The notes beneath the pieces were generated by a model. The model was given only the letters and a program-made list of their open reading frames with translations. It was not told the DNA's origin and searched no databases. A stretch of 64,000 nucleotides of DNA from Mesobacillus maritimus (GTDB taxonomy: Bacteria > Bacillota > Bacilli > Bacillales > Cytobacillaceae), in contig NZ_JACWFH010000008.1 of assembly GCF_019749255.1 (NCBI RefSeq), positions 353,937-417,936 on the forward strand, in the 5' to 3' direction. Positions 1 through 7,848 of the stretch are shown one piece after another; within the stretch, counting starts at the first letter, position 1, and every line of letters starts with the position of its first letter. The translations under genes and the position numbers were made by a program.

Positions 1-48
1 CAAACGTTAATCTCTTTAAAAGAACTATTGTCAAAAGAAGACAGATAA
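1..48 (+). CDS. 3' end of an upstream gene (partial)
   Basis: An open frame enters from the left edge, reads 15 codons (ending KELLSKEDR) and stops with TAA at 46-48, directly before a strong terminator. The start lies outside the window. By B. subtilis gene order (ponA-recU-yppC before yppD/E) it could be yppC, but 15 residues are too few to identify it. Another frame is also open here, so the call rests on the stop-terminator spacing. Confidence 0.45.
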   Translation, partial: QTLISLKELLSKEDR

Positions 49-80
49 AAAAGCAAGGGGATTCCCCTTGCTTTTTGTTT
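48..80. terminator. bidirectional intrinsic terminator
   Basis: A 10-bp perfect stem (51-60 with 64-73, loop ATT) is followed by a T-run on the plus strand and also on the minus strand. It can end both the upstream plus-strand gene and the minus-strand sspM gene, whose stop is at 82-84. Confidence 0.85.
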
Positions 81-81
81 T

Positions 82-189
82 CTAAGTAGATGGACGATCT
101 GGACCTTCGAGCTTTTTGTCCCCATATCCAGTTTTCTTCTCTTCTAAATGTTTTTGCTCTTGCTTATTTGACTTTTCCTGTTTTTTCAC
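82..189 (-). CDS. sspM: small acid-soluble spore protein M (SspM)
   Basis: This 35-residue, lysine/glutamate/glutamine-rich protein ends YGDKKLEGPDRPST, which closely matches my recollection of the B. subtilis SspM C-terminus (LDKKLGGPNRPST). SspM is a minor spore-core SASP made in the forespore. The start is GTG at 189 behind a GGAGGTG ribosome binding site six bases upstream. The stop abuts a shared terminator. The plus-strand reading frame across the same bases has no comparable support. A GCATG element lies 18 bp before TGAAATAG upstream (227-257), an arrangement repeated at sspL. Confidence 0.8.
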   Translation of the reverse strand: MKKQEKSNKQEQKHLEEKKTGYGDKKLEGPDRPST

Positions 190-375
190 AAATAACACCT
201 CCGATTTATAGTCTGTTCAAATTGGGCTATTTCATTCTAGGTGTTGTCGAATCATGCTTAGCTTTTCAAAAATTCACTTTCTTTGCCGAATCCCTACTAG
301 TTTTGTCACTAGTAGAGGACATAGAGACAAAACCACGAATAAAGATACTTAAGTTCACAAGGGAGGTTTGCAAAT

Positions 376-642
376 ATGAAAACAAACGGTATTGAGAGGG
401 AAGACATTATTCTAATGCTCGCGGATATTAATCAACAGCTTAATAAATTGGAAGTTGAATTGCACTCCTCAACGGAAGAATTCTGTAACAGTTGGTACAA
501 ATCACACGAAGAACGTCTAAATCAATGTGATAAAAAACTTTCCGCTCTTGAGGAAAGCATAGACAAACTTGATGCAGGAAAGCGAGAAATGAAAATGACT
601 TACCCCAGCAAGAAAGTGGTAAAACTTGAACTAGGGTACTAA
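376..642 (+). CDS. hypothetical coiled-coil protein (YppD position)
   Basis: An 88-residue soluble, charged protein with a predicted coiled-coil pattern: heptad-like Leu/Ile spacing through roughly residues 12-70, and two cysteines. It has a good ribosome binding site (GGGAGG about 10 bases before ATG) and a terminator after the stop. It holds the place of yppD, next to yppE, in B. subtilis, but I cannot confirm homology. Function unknown. The antisense frame opposite has no ribosome binding site and is a shadow. Confidence 0.65.
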   Translation: MKTNGIEREDIILMLADINQQLNKLEVELHSSTEEFCNSWYKSHEERLNQCDKKLSALEESIDKLDAGKREMKMTYPSKKVVKLELGY

Positions 643-663
643 ACAAAATAAAATGAAAGAAAG

Positions 664-700
664 AGAAGTGGCTTTTCAAGAAGCTGCTTTTATTTTTTTG
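664..700 (+). terminator. intrinsic terminator
   Basis: A 9-bp stem with two G-U pairs (666-674 with 681-689, loop TTCAAG) is followed by TTTATTTTTTT. It ends the hypothetical gene at 376-642. Confidence 0.7.
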
Positions 701-805
701 CTTTTTCACCATTTATCACAAAGGTTCCCGCGAAATACTGCGAGAGAAGTGTATGTAGCGGGAAGCAACATCCGAGAAGGACATAGCCACTATAGGAGGT
801 TCAAC

Positions 806-1177
806 ATGAAATCGAACGAAGCTTTGCTAGAGATGACAAATAACTTGTTAAAATATAGACAGTTCATCGTGGAACGATTTGAACAGTCAAAAAAAACAGG
901 AGAACAGGGAGACTTTTATGAAGAGGTAAAGCCATTTGCTGATGAAGTTAAGCAGATGACTGATGACTGGAGAGGTCTTACCTTATCATGGCTGTCTCAG
1001 AACCCACAGCGTCACTTACATGCTCGCCAAATAGACGCAACCGCTGAAAACCTGGAAATGGTTTCCGTATCTGCCTTCTTCCCGAATACGAGCAAGAAGA
1101 AATTCTTAGATCATGTCCAATCGATTGAATATGTCCTAAAGGGTCTGGTTAGTGCGATTGAGGACCAGAAAAGTTGA
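806..1177 (+). CDS. yppE: YppE family protein (DUF1798)
   Basis: A 123-residue all-helical soluble protein, matching the length of B. subtilis YppE. A longer in-frame ORF exists, but AGGAGGT at 795-800 sits five bases before the ATG at 806, and the protein from there (MKSNEALLEM) matches the family N-terminus. Biochemical role unknown; the family is known structurally as a helical bundle. It sits between the hypothetical gene at 376 and yppF on the opposite strand, as in the B. subtilis ypp cluster. Confidence 0.88.
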   Translation: MKSNEALLEMTNNLLKYRQFIVERFEQSKKTGEQGDFYEEVKPFADEVKQMTDDWRGLTLSWLSQNPQRHLHARQIDATAENLEMVSVSAFFPNTSKKKFLDHVQSIEYVLKGLVSAIEDQKS

Positions 1178-1194
1178 ATAAAAGGGAATGTTTT

Positions 1195-1230
1195 CCTAAA
1201 AAATAAAGTACCCTTATTAGGGTACTTAAA
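1195..1230 (-). terminator. terminator of yppF
   Basis: The stem AAGTACCCT/AGGGTACTT (1206-1214 with 1219-1227) is followed by TTTATTTTTT when read on the minus strand, downstream of yppF. The plus-strand side has no T-run. Confidence 0.75.
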
Positions 1231-1237
1231 AAACAAC

Positions 1238-1432
1238 CTAGGAAAGTTGCTTGAAGTCTTCAGGGATAACAGCTCCCTGAAGCTCGAGCTCTCGCATAAG
1301 GCTACGATAATCATTGAAGGAAATTTCATTTTGTACATAAGCTCTCTTGGCGAAGTCTAGCAATTCATTTACATGCTCAGGTGTATGTTTTCGTGCCTGC
1401 GTAAACATAAATGTTAATTCTTGCACAGTCAT
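1238..1432 (-). CDS. yppF: YppF family protein
   Basis: A 64-residue protein, MTVQELTFMF at the start, matching the YppF family (B. subtilis YppF has 62 residues). It is soluble and helical, with no cysteine and no signal peptide. A GGGAGG-type ribosome binding site lies upstream on the minus strand. It converges with yppE and is followed by its own terminator. Function unknown in the family. Confidence 0.85.
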   Translation of the reverse strand: MTVQELTFMFTQARKHTPEHVNELLDFAKRAYVQNEISFNDYRSLMRELELQGAVIPEDFKQLS

Positions 1433-1562
1433 GACTTTTCCTCCCTCAGCTTTTCTCCTATTTTACCATGAATATCCAGGTTGTTATTATTTTTTAAAAA
1501 ATGAAATTTCAGACAACATTCTCCATGGTTAGACAAAGTGTGAAAAATTTTCCAGAGATATC

Positions 1563-1590
1563 ACCATCTAGGCGGTTGACACATAAAATG
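1563..1590 (+). promoter_or_regulatory. sigma-K-like promoter of yppG
   Basis: AC at 1563-1564 is separated by 17 bases from CATAAAATG at 1582-1590. The sigma-K consensus is (m)ACA - 16 - CATAnnnTA. The last base deviates (TG for TA). The spacing is identical to the elements before cotD, the DUF4397 gene and the YjcZ-type gene. Confidence 0.5.
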
Positions 1591-1620
1591 TTGTAGCGAA
1601 GAAATGAGGAGGAAGTCTCA

Positions 1621-2160
1621 ATGTTTGGTCGAAAAAGAAAAAGGCAAATGTATGCCCCATACATGAATTACACAACACCTTATCATGCTTTTCCGGTCAA
1701 CGTGAATGGATTTGACCAACGGGTTATGCCTCAACCAAATACCCAAACACCTTATAATCCATATTGGAATGGTGTGCCAATAAATTTCCCAACTCAATAT
1801 TCAGGCTTTTATCATCAGCCGTATGCAGCGGGTCAAATAGACTCCGGCTATAATGGTGGCTACGGACAACAACAGAATCTTTCTCATCTTTTATTTGAAA
1901 ACCCTCTGCAGCCAACAAATGAACCTTCATATGGGGGGTATTATCAACAAGAAATACCCTACCAAAATATGAACCCCTATCCACAGCAGGCATTTCTGCC
2001 TAAACAGACTGGGGGCATACAATCAATTATGAATTCATTTAAAAGTCAGGATGGAAATCTGGATATTAATAAAATGGTTGATACAGCTGGTCAAATGATG
2101 AACGCTGTTACACAAGTATCATCCATGGTTAAGGGGCTAGGTGGGATTCTGAAGACATAA
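1621..2160 (+). CDS. yppG: YppG-like low-complexity, possibly spore-coat protein
   Basis: A 179-residue protein. Residues 1-130 are rich in Tyr, Pro, Gln, Asn and Gly (MYAPYMNY, NPYWN, GGYGQQQN, YGGYYQQE), a composition typical of spore-surface proteins. The C-terminal 45 residues (IQSIMNSFKSQDGNLDINKMV...) look helical and are the conserved YppG part. It is longer than B. subtilis YppG (about 125 residues), the extra length being repeat-like. A GAGGAGG-type ribosome binding site precedes ATG, a sigma-K-like promoter lies upstream and a terminator follows. A coat role is inferred. Confidence 0.8.
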   Translation: MFGRKRKRQMYAPYMNYTTPYHAFPVNVNGFDQRVMPQPNTQTPYNPYWNGVPINFPTQYSGFYHQPYAAGQIDSGYNGGYGQQQNLSHLLFENPLQPTNEPSYGGYYQQEIPYQNMNPYPQQAFLPKQTGGIQSIMNSFKSQDGNLDINKMVDTAGQMMNAVTQVSSMVKGLGGILKT

Positions 2161-2183
2161 AGGTATGAGTAGATTAGGTCACG

Positions 2184-2216
2184 AACCCTCAGTGATAATT
2201 CTGAGGGTTTATTTTG
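2184..2216 (+). terminator. terminator of yppG
   Basis: Stem AACCCTCAG/CTGAGGGTT (2184-2192 with 2201-2209) followed by TTATTTTGTT. The stretch from here to 2412 shows no gene on either strand. Confidence 0.85.
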
Positions 2217-2411
2217 TTGTAATGGACCTAGCTTAATTTAGGCAACATTTTTTGAACAATTTTGGAAGCAATACTTCAAACAACAAATGCATAATTTGGT
2301 TAGTGAAGTGGTCGAAAAATGCTTATTATACACAAAAAAATCCATTGTTGATTATTACACCTTACACGGGGAGTGGAAATCAACAACCAATGCTAAGCAA
2401 AGCCTCTAAAA

Positions 2412-2444
2412 ATAAAAAAACCCGCTGATTTTAGTGGGTTTTTT
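2412..2444. terminator. terminator of the Crp/Fnr-family gene
   Basis: A short stem (CCCGCT/AGTGGG, one G-U pair) is flanked by A-runs and T-runs, so it can act in either direction. It overlaps the stop of the minus-strand regulator gene. Confidence 0.8.
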
Positions 2445-3135
2445 AGATTAATTCATTTAATAATACCTCTGTTTCAAGAATCATATCTCCATTTGCATCT
2501 GTTTCAATGAGCTCGTCTTTTTTCATCTTTGTAAGGGTCCTACTAACGGTTTCACGGGTAGTGCCAATCATATTGGCTAAGTCTTTATTTGTAAACTCAG
2601 CCTTTAATAAAATCGTACCATCTTCGCGTTTTTCCCCATACAGATTAGCTAAGCGGATAAGCAGTTTAATAATTTGCTCATACGTATTATTAAGAACTTG
2701 TGCTTCAAGCCTTTCTTGTAGGTCAACAATTTTTTCACCTAGAACTTTAAACACTTTGATGCTAAGTTCCGGATTCTCTACCAGAACTCTCTCAAAATGG
2801 GAGATGGGGACAACAGCAAGAATGGAAGGTTCTAATACTTCGGCAAATGCTGGATACCCTCCTTTGCGAAAGAAGCCAACGTGTGGAAACATTTCTCCGG
2901 TTTTTAAAATATTCACAATCTGCTCACGTCCATTGATGTCACTTTTGTAAATCTTTATTTTCCCTTGATGAATAAAATAAACATTTTCAATTGGATCTCC
3001 TTGCATGAAAACATGGCTATTCTTATTCCACTCTCTAGTAATAGAGATATCGGCAATTTTTTCTATTTCCATATCATCTAAGTCACGAAAAAGTGCATAA
3101 TTAGACAGAAATGTTTTTAGCTCGTTTTTGTTCAA
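2443..3135 (-). CDS. Crp/Fnr-family transcriptional regulator, cysteine-free
   Basis: A 230-residue protein. Residues about 15-130 form a cyclic-nucleotide-binding-type beta-roll, followed by the long dimerisation helix and a Crp-type winged helix with recognition segment TTRETVSRTLTKM. Start is TTG at 3135 behind AGAGGTGA. It contains no cysteine at all, so it cannot carry the iron-sulfur cluster of Bacillus Fnr. The roll lacks the Arg-Ser pair that binds cAMP phosphate in E. coli CRP. The effector is therefore unknown. A Crp/Fnr-like palindrome before the ba3 oxidase operon (18446-18461) is a possible target. Confidence 0.85.
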   Translation of the reverse strand: MNKNELKTFLSNYALFRDLDDMEIEKIADISITREWNKNSHVFMQGDPIENVYFIHQGKIKIYKSDINGREQIVNILKTGEMFPHVGFFRKGGYPAFAEVLEPSILAVVPISHFERVLVENPELSIKVFKVLGEKIVDLQERLEAQVLNNTYEQIIKLLIRLANLYGEKREDGTILLKAEFTNKDLANMIGTTRETVSRTLTKMKKDELIETDANGDMILETEVLLNELI

Positions 3136-3283
3136 TTTTTTTCACCTCTCTAGTAAGGACCACTTTAAACATTGTAACAAAAAAAAATGTTTCTTGCTGT
3201 CGTGATTGTACTTATTTCTTTAAAGAAAATAGAGCCGAAATGTAAAATGGAAGAAAATAACGAAAAAAAGATTGAAATTAATC

Positions 3284-3312
3284 TTTTTGAACGAACATTT
3301 ATTCGCTAAAAT
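3284..3312 (+). promoter_or_regulatory. mrfA promoter with LexA(DinR)-like box
   Basis: CGAACATTTATTCG at 3292-3305 matches 12 of 14 positions of the Bacillus SOS box CGAACATATGTTCG and keeps both CGAAC/TTCG arms. It sits directly before a TAAAAT -10 element (3307-3312), where LexA would block RNA polymerase. The -35 (TTTTTG at 3284) is weak. Confidence 0.55.
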
Positions 3313-3333
3313 AGAGTTACCGAGGTGAGCGAT

Positions 3334-5607
3334 GTGAAGTTTATAAGCAATATGCAAGACGTCATCCAGCAATTAAAATTGGATGATACAATCAAAGAAA
3401 ATATTATTCATTGGCAAACCATTGAGCCAAAGAGTGCAAATACCTCTGATATCCCTACAGATATTCATCCATTATTAAAACAGGCTATGGTAAAAAGAGG
3501 CATTGGGGAGCTCTATACACACCAAAGGACCGCGTATGAAACCGCTAAAAACGGGATGAGTTTTGTTGCTGTTACACCTACTGCATCGGGTAAGACGCTC
3601 TGCTATAATCTGCCTGTTCTACAGGGGATAATGAATGATCCTAATTCAAGAGCACTTTACTTATTTCCGACAAAGGCACTAGCGCAAGATCAAAAATCAG
3701 AAATCAATGAGTTTATTCAGGAATCTGGTTTGAACATAAATAGCTATACATATGATGGGGACACGCCTGCAAATATTCGTCAAAAGGTTCGAAAAGCTGG
3801 GCATGTTGTGATTACCAATCCAGATATGCTCCATTCAGCGATCCTACCGCATCACACAAAATGGGTCTCACTATTTGAAAATTTAAAGTTTGTTGTCATT
3901 GATGAACTTCATATTTATCGTGGTGTTTTTGGTAGTCATGTTGCCAATGTAATTCGTAGACTTAAAAGAATATGTGAGTACTATGGAAGTAACCCTGTCT
4001 TTATTTGTACTTCAGCTACGATTGCCAATCCACTTGAATTGGCAGAACATTTAACAGAAACAAAGATGGTGCTAATTGATAATAACGGTGCACCTTCGGG
4101 GAGAAAGCATTTTCTCTTTTATAATCCACCAATTGTCAATAAACCACTTAATATTCGTAGAAGTGCTACACTTGAAACACGCTGGCTTGCGGGCGAATTC
4201 TTGAAAAATAAAATTCAAACCATTGTATTTGCTCGGAGCAGAGTGAGGGTGGAGATTCTATTAACGTATCTTCAAGAGTTGGTCAAACACAAACTGGGAA
4301 CTAAAGCCATTAGGGGCTACCGAGGTGGATATTTACCAACGGAACGCAGAGAAATTGAAAAAGGATTGCGAACGGGAGACATTTATGGAGTTGTAAGTAC
4401 GAATGCACTTGAACTCGGTGTAGACATCGGGCAACTTCAAGTTTGTATTATGAACGGTTACCCCGGAACAATCGCTAGTGCTTGGCAACAAGCAGGGCGT
4501 GCCGGCAGAAGACATGGAGAATCAGTAGTGATAATGGTGGCTAGTTCTAGCCCACTAGATCAGTATATTATCCAGCACCCTGATTATTTCTTTACCCGTA
4601 GTCCAGAAACAGCAAGAATTAATCCTGATAATTTAATTATTTTAATTGATCATCTTAAATGTGCAGCGTATGAATTACCCTTTAAAGCAGGAGAGCGGTT
4701 TGGAAAAACAGAAGTAGAAGAAATTCTAGATTACTTGACTGAAGAGAGAATCCTTCATCAAAATGGTGATAAGTGGTACTGGATGCACGATGCATTTCCT
4801 GCCCATAATATTTCGTTAAGATCTGCTTCTCAAGAAAATGTCGTAATCATTGATCAGTCCGATGTGGCAAATGCTCGAGTCATTGGAGAAATGGATACTT
4901 TTTCAGCGCTCACACTCTTGCACGATGAAGCCATTTACCTTCATCAAGGAAGACAGTTTCAAGTTGAGAAGCTTGACTGGGAAGAGAAAAAGGCCTTTGT
5001 TCGAGAGGTAACGGTAGATTATTTTACTGATGCGAATTTGGCAGTTCAATTAAACGTTCTAGAAGAGGATAAGCACCGTAACCTGGAACAAGTAGAAATA
5101 GGATATGGTGATGTCAGCGTTCGAGCAATGGCGACCATTTTTAAGAAAATAAAATTTGAAACGCACGAAAACATTGGTTCAGGACCTATTCACCTTCCAG
5201 AAGTAGAACTCCATACAAGCTCTTCCTGGATATCGCTTGATAAGGATCATTCAAAGTTAAGTGATAAGAGGCTTGAACAGGGATTAATAGGTACAGCCCA
5301 ATCTTTAAAACATATAATCCCTTTATTTGTTATGTGTGACCCTCAAGATGTGCATGTTGTTCCACAGGTAAAAGCATCACATAATGAAAAGCCGACCATA
5401 TTCTTTTATGATCGTTATCCAGGTGGGATTGGTCTTAGTGAGAAAGTGTATGAAGGAATGGATGCGATCCTTTCAGAAACAAAGAGCATGGTTGAAAGGT
5501 GTCAATGTCAGTCAGGTTGTCCTTCCTGTATCGGTTCAGAAAATACATCTGATACAGGGAAGGTAGATGTAATAAAAATGATTGACTTATTTTTACAAAG
5601 TAAATAG
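3334..5607 (+). CDS. mrfA: DEAD/DEAH-family DNA repair helicase MrfA (YprA)
   Basis: A 757-residue superfamily 2 helicase. Walker A is TPTASGKT near residue 84, the DEAH-type box is DELH, and motif VI is QQAGRAGRR. The C-terminal domain has a four-cysteine zinc site (CQCQSGCPSC) typical of MrfA. In B. subtilis MrfA is a 3'-to-5' helicase that works with MrfB to remove mitomycin C lesions independently of UvrABC. The start chosen is GTG at 3334, five bases after GAGGTGA; an in-frame GTG at 3325 overlaps that ribosome binding site. mrfB follows 61 bases downstream. A LexA-like box precedes the gene. Confidence 0.92.
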   Translation: MKFISNMQDVIQQLKLDDTIKENIIHWQTIEPKSANTSDIPTDIHPLLKQAMVKRGIGELYTHQRTAYETAKNGMSFVAVTPTASGKTLCYNLPVLQGIMNDPNSRALYLFPTKALAQDQKSEINEFIQESGLNINSYTYDGDTPANIRQKVRKAGHVVITNPDMLHSAILPHHTKWVSLFENLKFVVIDELHIYRGVFGSHVANVIRRLKRICEYYGSNPVFICTSATIANPLELAEHLTETKMVLIDNNGAPSGRKHFLFYNPPIVNKPLNIRRSATLETRWLAGEFLKNKIQTIVFARSRVRVEILLTYLQELVKHKLGTKAIRGYRGGYLPTERREIEKGLRTGDIYGVVSTNALELGVDIGQLQVCIMNGYPGTIASAWQQAGRAGRRHGESVVIMVASSSPLDQYIIQHPDYFFTRSPETARINPDNLIILIDHLKCAAYELPFKAGERFGKTEVEEILDYLTEERILHQNGDKWYWMHDAFPAHNISLRSASQENVVIIDQSDVANARVIGEMDTFSALTLLHDEAIYLHQGRQFQVEKLDWEEKKAFVREVTVDYFTDANLAVQLNVLEEDKHRNLEQVEIGYGDVSVRAMATIFKKIKFETHENIGSGPIHLPEVELHTSSSWISLDKDHSKLSDKRLEQGLIGTAQSLKHIIPLFVMCDPQDVHVVPQVKASHNEKPTIFFYDRYPGGIGLSEKVYEGMDAILSETKSMVERCQCQSGCPSCIGSENTSDTGKVDVIKMIDLFLQSK

Positions 5608-5668
5608 TTCCAGTTCATCCAAAGGATCTGAGGATGCAGGCGGGATGTGGGGGAAAAGGGGGGATAAC

Positions 5669-6940
5669 ATGTCTCTGAAGAATAAGTTGAATCGACTAAA
5701 GCCTCATTTATCAAGTGGAGTTACTCATCAAGAAAGGCAAGGTGTCATTGAAAAGGCTCAGCAATCTGAGTCTTTTGATTTGGACATTCCCTATAAGGAA
5801 ATATGGGAAAGTGAGAATGTAAAACCGTATATTTTAGATAATGAGTACTGTCTTGTTAGAGAAGTAAAATATCCATTAACGTATAAACATGGCCACTATT
5901 TTTTTGCCGAGGCAATCGAAGCGGTAAGGCAATGGAATGAAGTTAATTTCGATCACCCATTATCTGCTTCAGGTCACACCCCAGGAGATTTATTCTTTTT
6001 TGATACGGAAACAACCGGTCTTGGAGGTGGAGCCGGTAATACCATTTTTTTACTTGGATATGCAAGCTTACGAGAAGATTCAGTAGTGTTAAAACAACAT
6101 ATTCTCCCACAGCCTGGGGCAGAGGTGGCGCTATATCAAAGCTTTCTGGAAGAAATTGATTATACAACATTGGTCACTTATAATGGCAAAGCGTTTGACT
6201 GGCCACAGGTAAAGACAAGGCACACCCTTGTTCGAAATCATGTACCAAAGTTGCCTTCATTTGGGCACTTTGACCTTTATCATGCCGCTAGGAGAATGTG
6301 GAAACATAAGATTGAAAGAATGAAGCTTTCAATGGTCGAAAAAGAAATACTTGGCTTTGAAAGGCAGGATGATATTCCTGGTTTTCTTGCTCCAATGATC
6401 TATTTTGACTTCGTAGAACGGAAACACCCTGAAGGACTACTGGGAGTCATGAAACACAATGAACTAGATATTCTTTCATTGATTACATTGTATACCCATT
6501 TGTCTTTTCAATTGCTAGGTGTGGATAATAACAGGAGTGTCAGGGAAACATTCGAAGTTGGTAGATGGTATTCCTACTTAGGAGATAGACAAAAAGCGGA
6601 AGAGAACTTCGCACAAATAGCAGATGGAAACGAAACGGATGCGATACTTGCAAAGCATGCGTTAGCTTTTGAATATAAAAGGAATGGCAATTATAAGAGT
6701 GCTGTAAATCTTTGGAAGGAAACGGCGAAGTACGGGAATCATGATATAAGAATCGAAGCGTATATTGAACTTGCTAAATACTATGAACATAAAAGCAAAG
6801 ACTATCAACAAGCGTTAACCTCTTGCGAAGAGGCAGTTTCCCAGTTAATAGAGGTAGAAAATGAGAAAAAAGTTGCTAGGTTGCAAAAAGATTTGCAGAA
6901 ACGTAAAAATAGACTACTATCTAAATTGAATAGGCAATAA
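5669..6940 (+). CDS. mrfB: DnaQ-like exonuclease MrfB (YprB) with TPR tail
   Basis: A 423-residue protein close to B. subtilis MrfB (413). The N-terminal two thirds is an RNase H-fold DEDDh exonuclease: FFDTETTG holds the first Asp and Glu near residue 110, VTYNGKAFDWPQ the next Asp, and HNELDILSL the His and Asp. The C-terminal third has TPR-like helices. It acts with MrfA in mitomycin-adduct repair. ATG at 5669 is preceded by an AAAGGGGGG ribosome binding site. The frame is open upstream to 5582, overlapping mrfA, but that stretch is not family-like. Confidence 0.92.
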   Translation: MSLKNKLNRLKPHLSSGVTHQERQGVIEKAQQSESFDLDIPYKEIWESENVKPYILDNEYCLVREVKYPLTYKHGHYFFAEAIEAVRQWNEVNFDHPLSASGHTPGDLFFFDTETTGLGGGAGNTIFLLGYASLREDSVVLKQHILPQPGAEVALYQSFLEEIDYTTLVTYNGKAFDWPQVKTRHTLVRNHVPKLPSFGHFDLYHAARRMWKHKIERMKLSMVEKEILGFERQDDIPGFLAPMIYFDFVERKHPEGLLGVMKHNELDILSLITLYTHLSFQLLGVDNNRSVRETFEVGRWYSYLGDRQKAEENFAQIADGNETDAILAKHALAFEYKRNGNYKSAVNLWKETAKYGNHDIRIEAYIELAKYYEHKSKDYQQALTSCEEAVSQLIEVENEKKVARLQKDLQKRKNRLLSKLNRQ

Positions 6941-7139
6941 ATGTCTTGTGTAATTTCCTGGGTAAGCGCAATATTCGTTGATAACTGAACAAATTATGCG
7001 GCTTTCCCTAAAATACAACAGTTTGTCACAAAAATTTAATATTTTCGAGGGGGAAAATTTGAGATTTATATTGTATATCCGCGATCCCGGCGTTAAAATG
7101 TTAATTTGTATGAGATAAACTTTAAGCGGGGATGTTAAG

Positions 7140-7235
7140 ATGTATAAAGCAATTTTAGTCATGTTTTTCATTGTAGTTTGTTTAACAGCGTTTATTTTTA
7201 CTAACTTAAAAGATAATTTCTATGCTTTCTTATAA
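7140..7235 (+). CDS. 31-residue single-pass membrane peptide
   Basis: The ORF starts MYKAILVMFFIVV, continues hydrophobic for about 21 residues and ends in a short polar tail (NLKDNFYAFL). GGGG lies eight bases before the ATG. A terminator begins five bases after the stop, which supports a real transcription unit. A loose promoter (TTGTAT-N17-TAAAAT at 7071-7099) lies upstream. The remaining 200 bases back to mrfB hold nothing else I can identify. No family recognised. Confidence 0.5.
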   Translation: MYKAILVMFFIVVCLTAFIFTNLKDNFYAFL

Positions 7236-7239
7236 AACA

Positions 7240-7265
7240 AACAAGAACTAACTTCTTGTTTTTTT
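7240..7265 (+). terminator. intrinsic terminator
   Basis: Stem AACAAGAA/TTCTTGTT (7240-7247 with 7253-7260) followed by a run of seven Ts. It lies just after the 31-residue peptide gene. Confidence 0.8.
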
Positions 7266-7292
7266 AAAATAAAATTAGGTATTTTCATTAGT

Positions 7293-7320
7293 ACAAGATT
7301 CTCCCTCCTGACATAGCCTA
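7293..7320 (+). promoter_or_regulatory. sigma-K-type promoter of cotD
   Basis: ACA at 7293-7295 and CATAGCCTA at 7312-7320 with a 16-base spacer match the sigma-K consensus (ACA - 16 - CATAnnnTA) exactly in the -10. B. subtilis cotD is a known sigma-K gene. Confidence 0.65.
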
Positions 7321-7365
7321 TTAGTGTAATAACTAAAAAACTAATTTGAGGAAGGAGAATGTAAG

Positions 7366-7701
7366 ATGCATTGTAGACCTAATAAAGTTTTACCAGCAGT
7401 TGTTCATCCGACAAAATGCTGTGTAAATCACACTTTTTCGAATAACGTAGTCCCTCATATTCACCCGTCACACACAACAAATGTTCATCATGAAAACTTT
7501 GACCACATTCATTACAACACTCACACTCAATCGAATGTGAATGAGGTGACTCATCAACACTTCTATGGAGGTCCTAGACCACCTATGGGTGGCCCAGGCC
7601 AAGGATTCGGAGCAGGTCCTGGATTTGGAGCAGGCCCTGGATTTGGAGCAGGTCCTGGGTTCGGAGCAGGTCCAGGATTTGGACCAGGTTTCGGACGATA
7701 A
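7366..7701 (+). CDS. cotD: spore coat protein CotD-like
   Basis: A 111-residue protein. Residues 1-65 are the CotD signature: a His- and Asn-rich segment with paired cysteines (VHPTKCCVNHTF, PHIHPSHTTNVHHENF, THQHF). Residues 68-111 are a Gly/Pro/Phe tail built from GFGAGP repeats that B. subtilis CotD lacks. A GAAGGAG ribosome binding site precedes ATG, a sigma-K promoter lies upstream and a terminator follows. It is expected in the inner spore coat, made late in the mother cell. Confidence 0.92.
   Translation: MHCRPNKVLPAVVHPTKCCVNHTFSNNVVPHIHPSHTTNVHHENFDHIHYNTHTQSNVNEVTHQHFYGGPRPPMGGPGQGFGAGPGFGAGPGFGAGPGFGAGPGFGPGFGR
7603..7692 (+). repeat. 18-bp tandem repeat in cotD
   Basis: Four consecutive 18-bp units encode GFGAGP (7603-7674), followed by a degenerate fifth (GFGPGF). 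Synonymous differences between units show they are not freshly copied, although copy number could vary between strains. Confidence 0.9.
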
Positions 7702-7707
7702 AGAAAA

Positions 7708-7741
7708 AACAAGGGCTCTTCTTCAAGCCCTTGTTCTTTTT
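7708..7741 (+). terminator. terminator of cotD
   Basis: A 10-bp perfect stem (7708-7717 with 7726-7735) followed by CTTTTTAA. Confidence 0.85.
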
Positions 7742-7848
7742 AATTAAGCTGTTTTAATAAATGTTGAAATCCAAAAGCCGGTTGATTTAATAACAGCAAG
7801 TTATTGAGAAAAAAGCTTTTATTAAGGCGAGTCAAAAGGAGTACATAT

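Noticed and set aside
90..395. 101-codon plus-strand ORF opposite sspM
   Set aside because: No ribosome binding site, and the minus strand encodes SspM with a GGAGGTG site and a matching C-terminus.
440..712. 90-codon minus-strand ORF opposite the gene at 376
   Set aside because: No ribosome binding site; it runs through the downstream terminator and mirrors a better-supported gene.
2443..3135. Naming the regulator Fnr
   Set aside because: The protein has no cysteines, so it cannot be the cluster-binding Bacillus Fnr.
7603..7692. CRISPR-like regular repeats
   Set aside because: The units are contiguous 18-bp coding repeats with no spacers, inside cotD.
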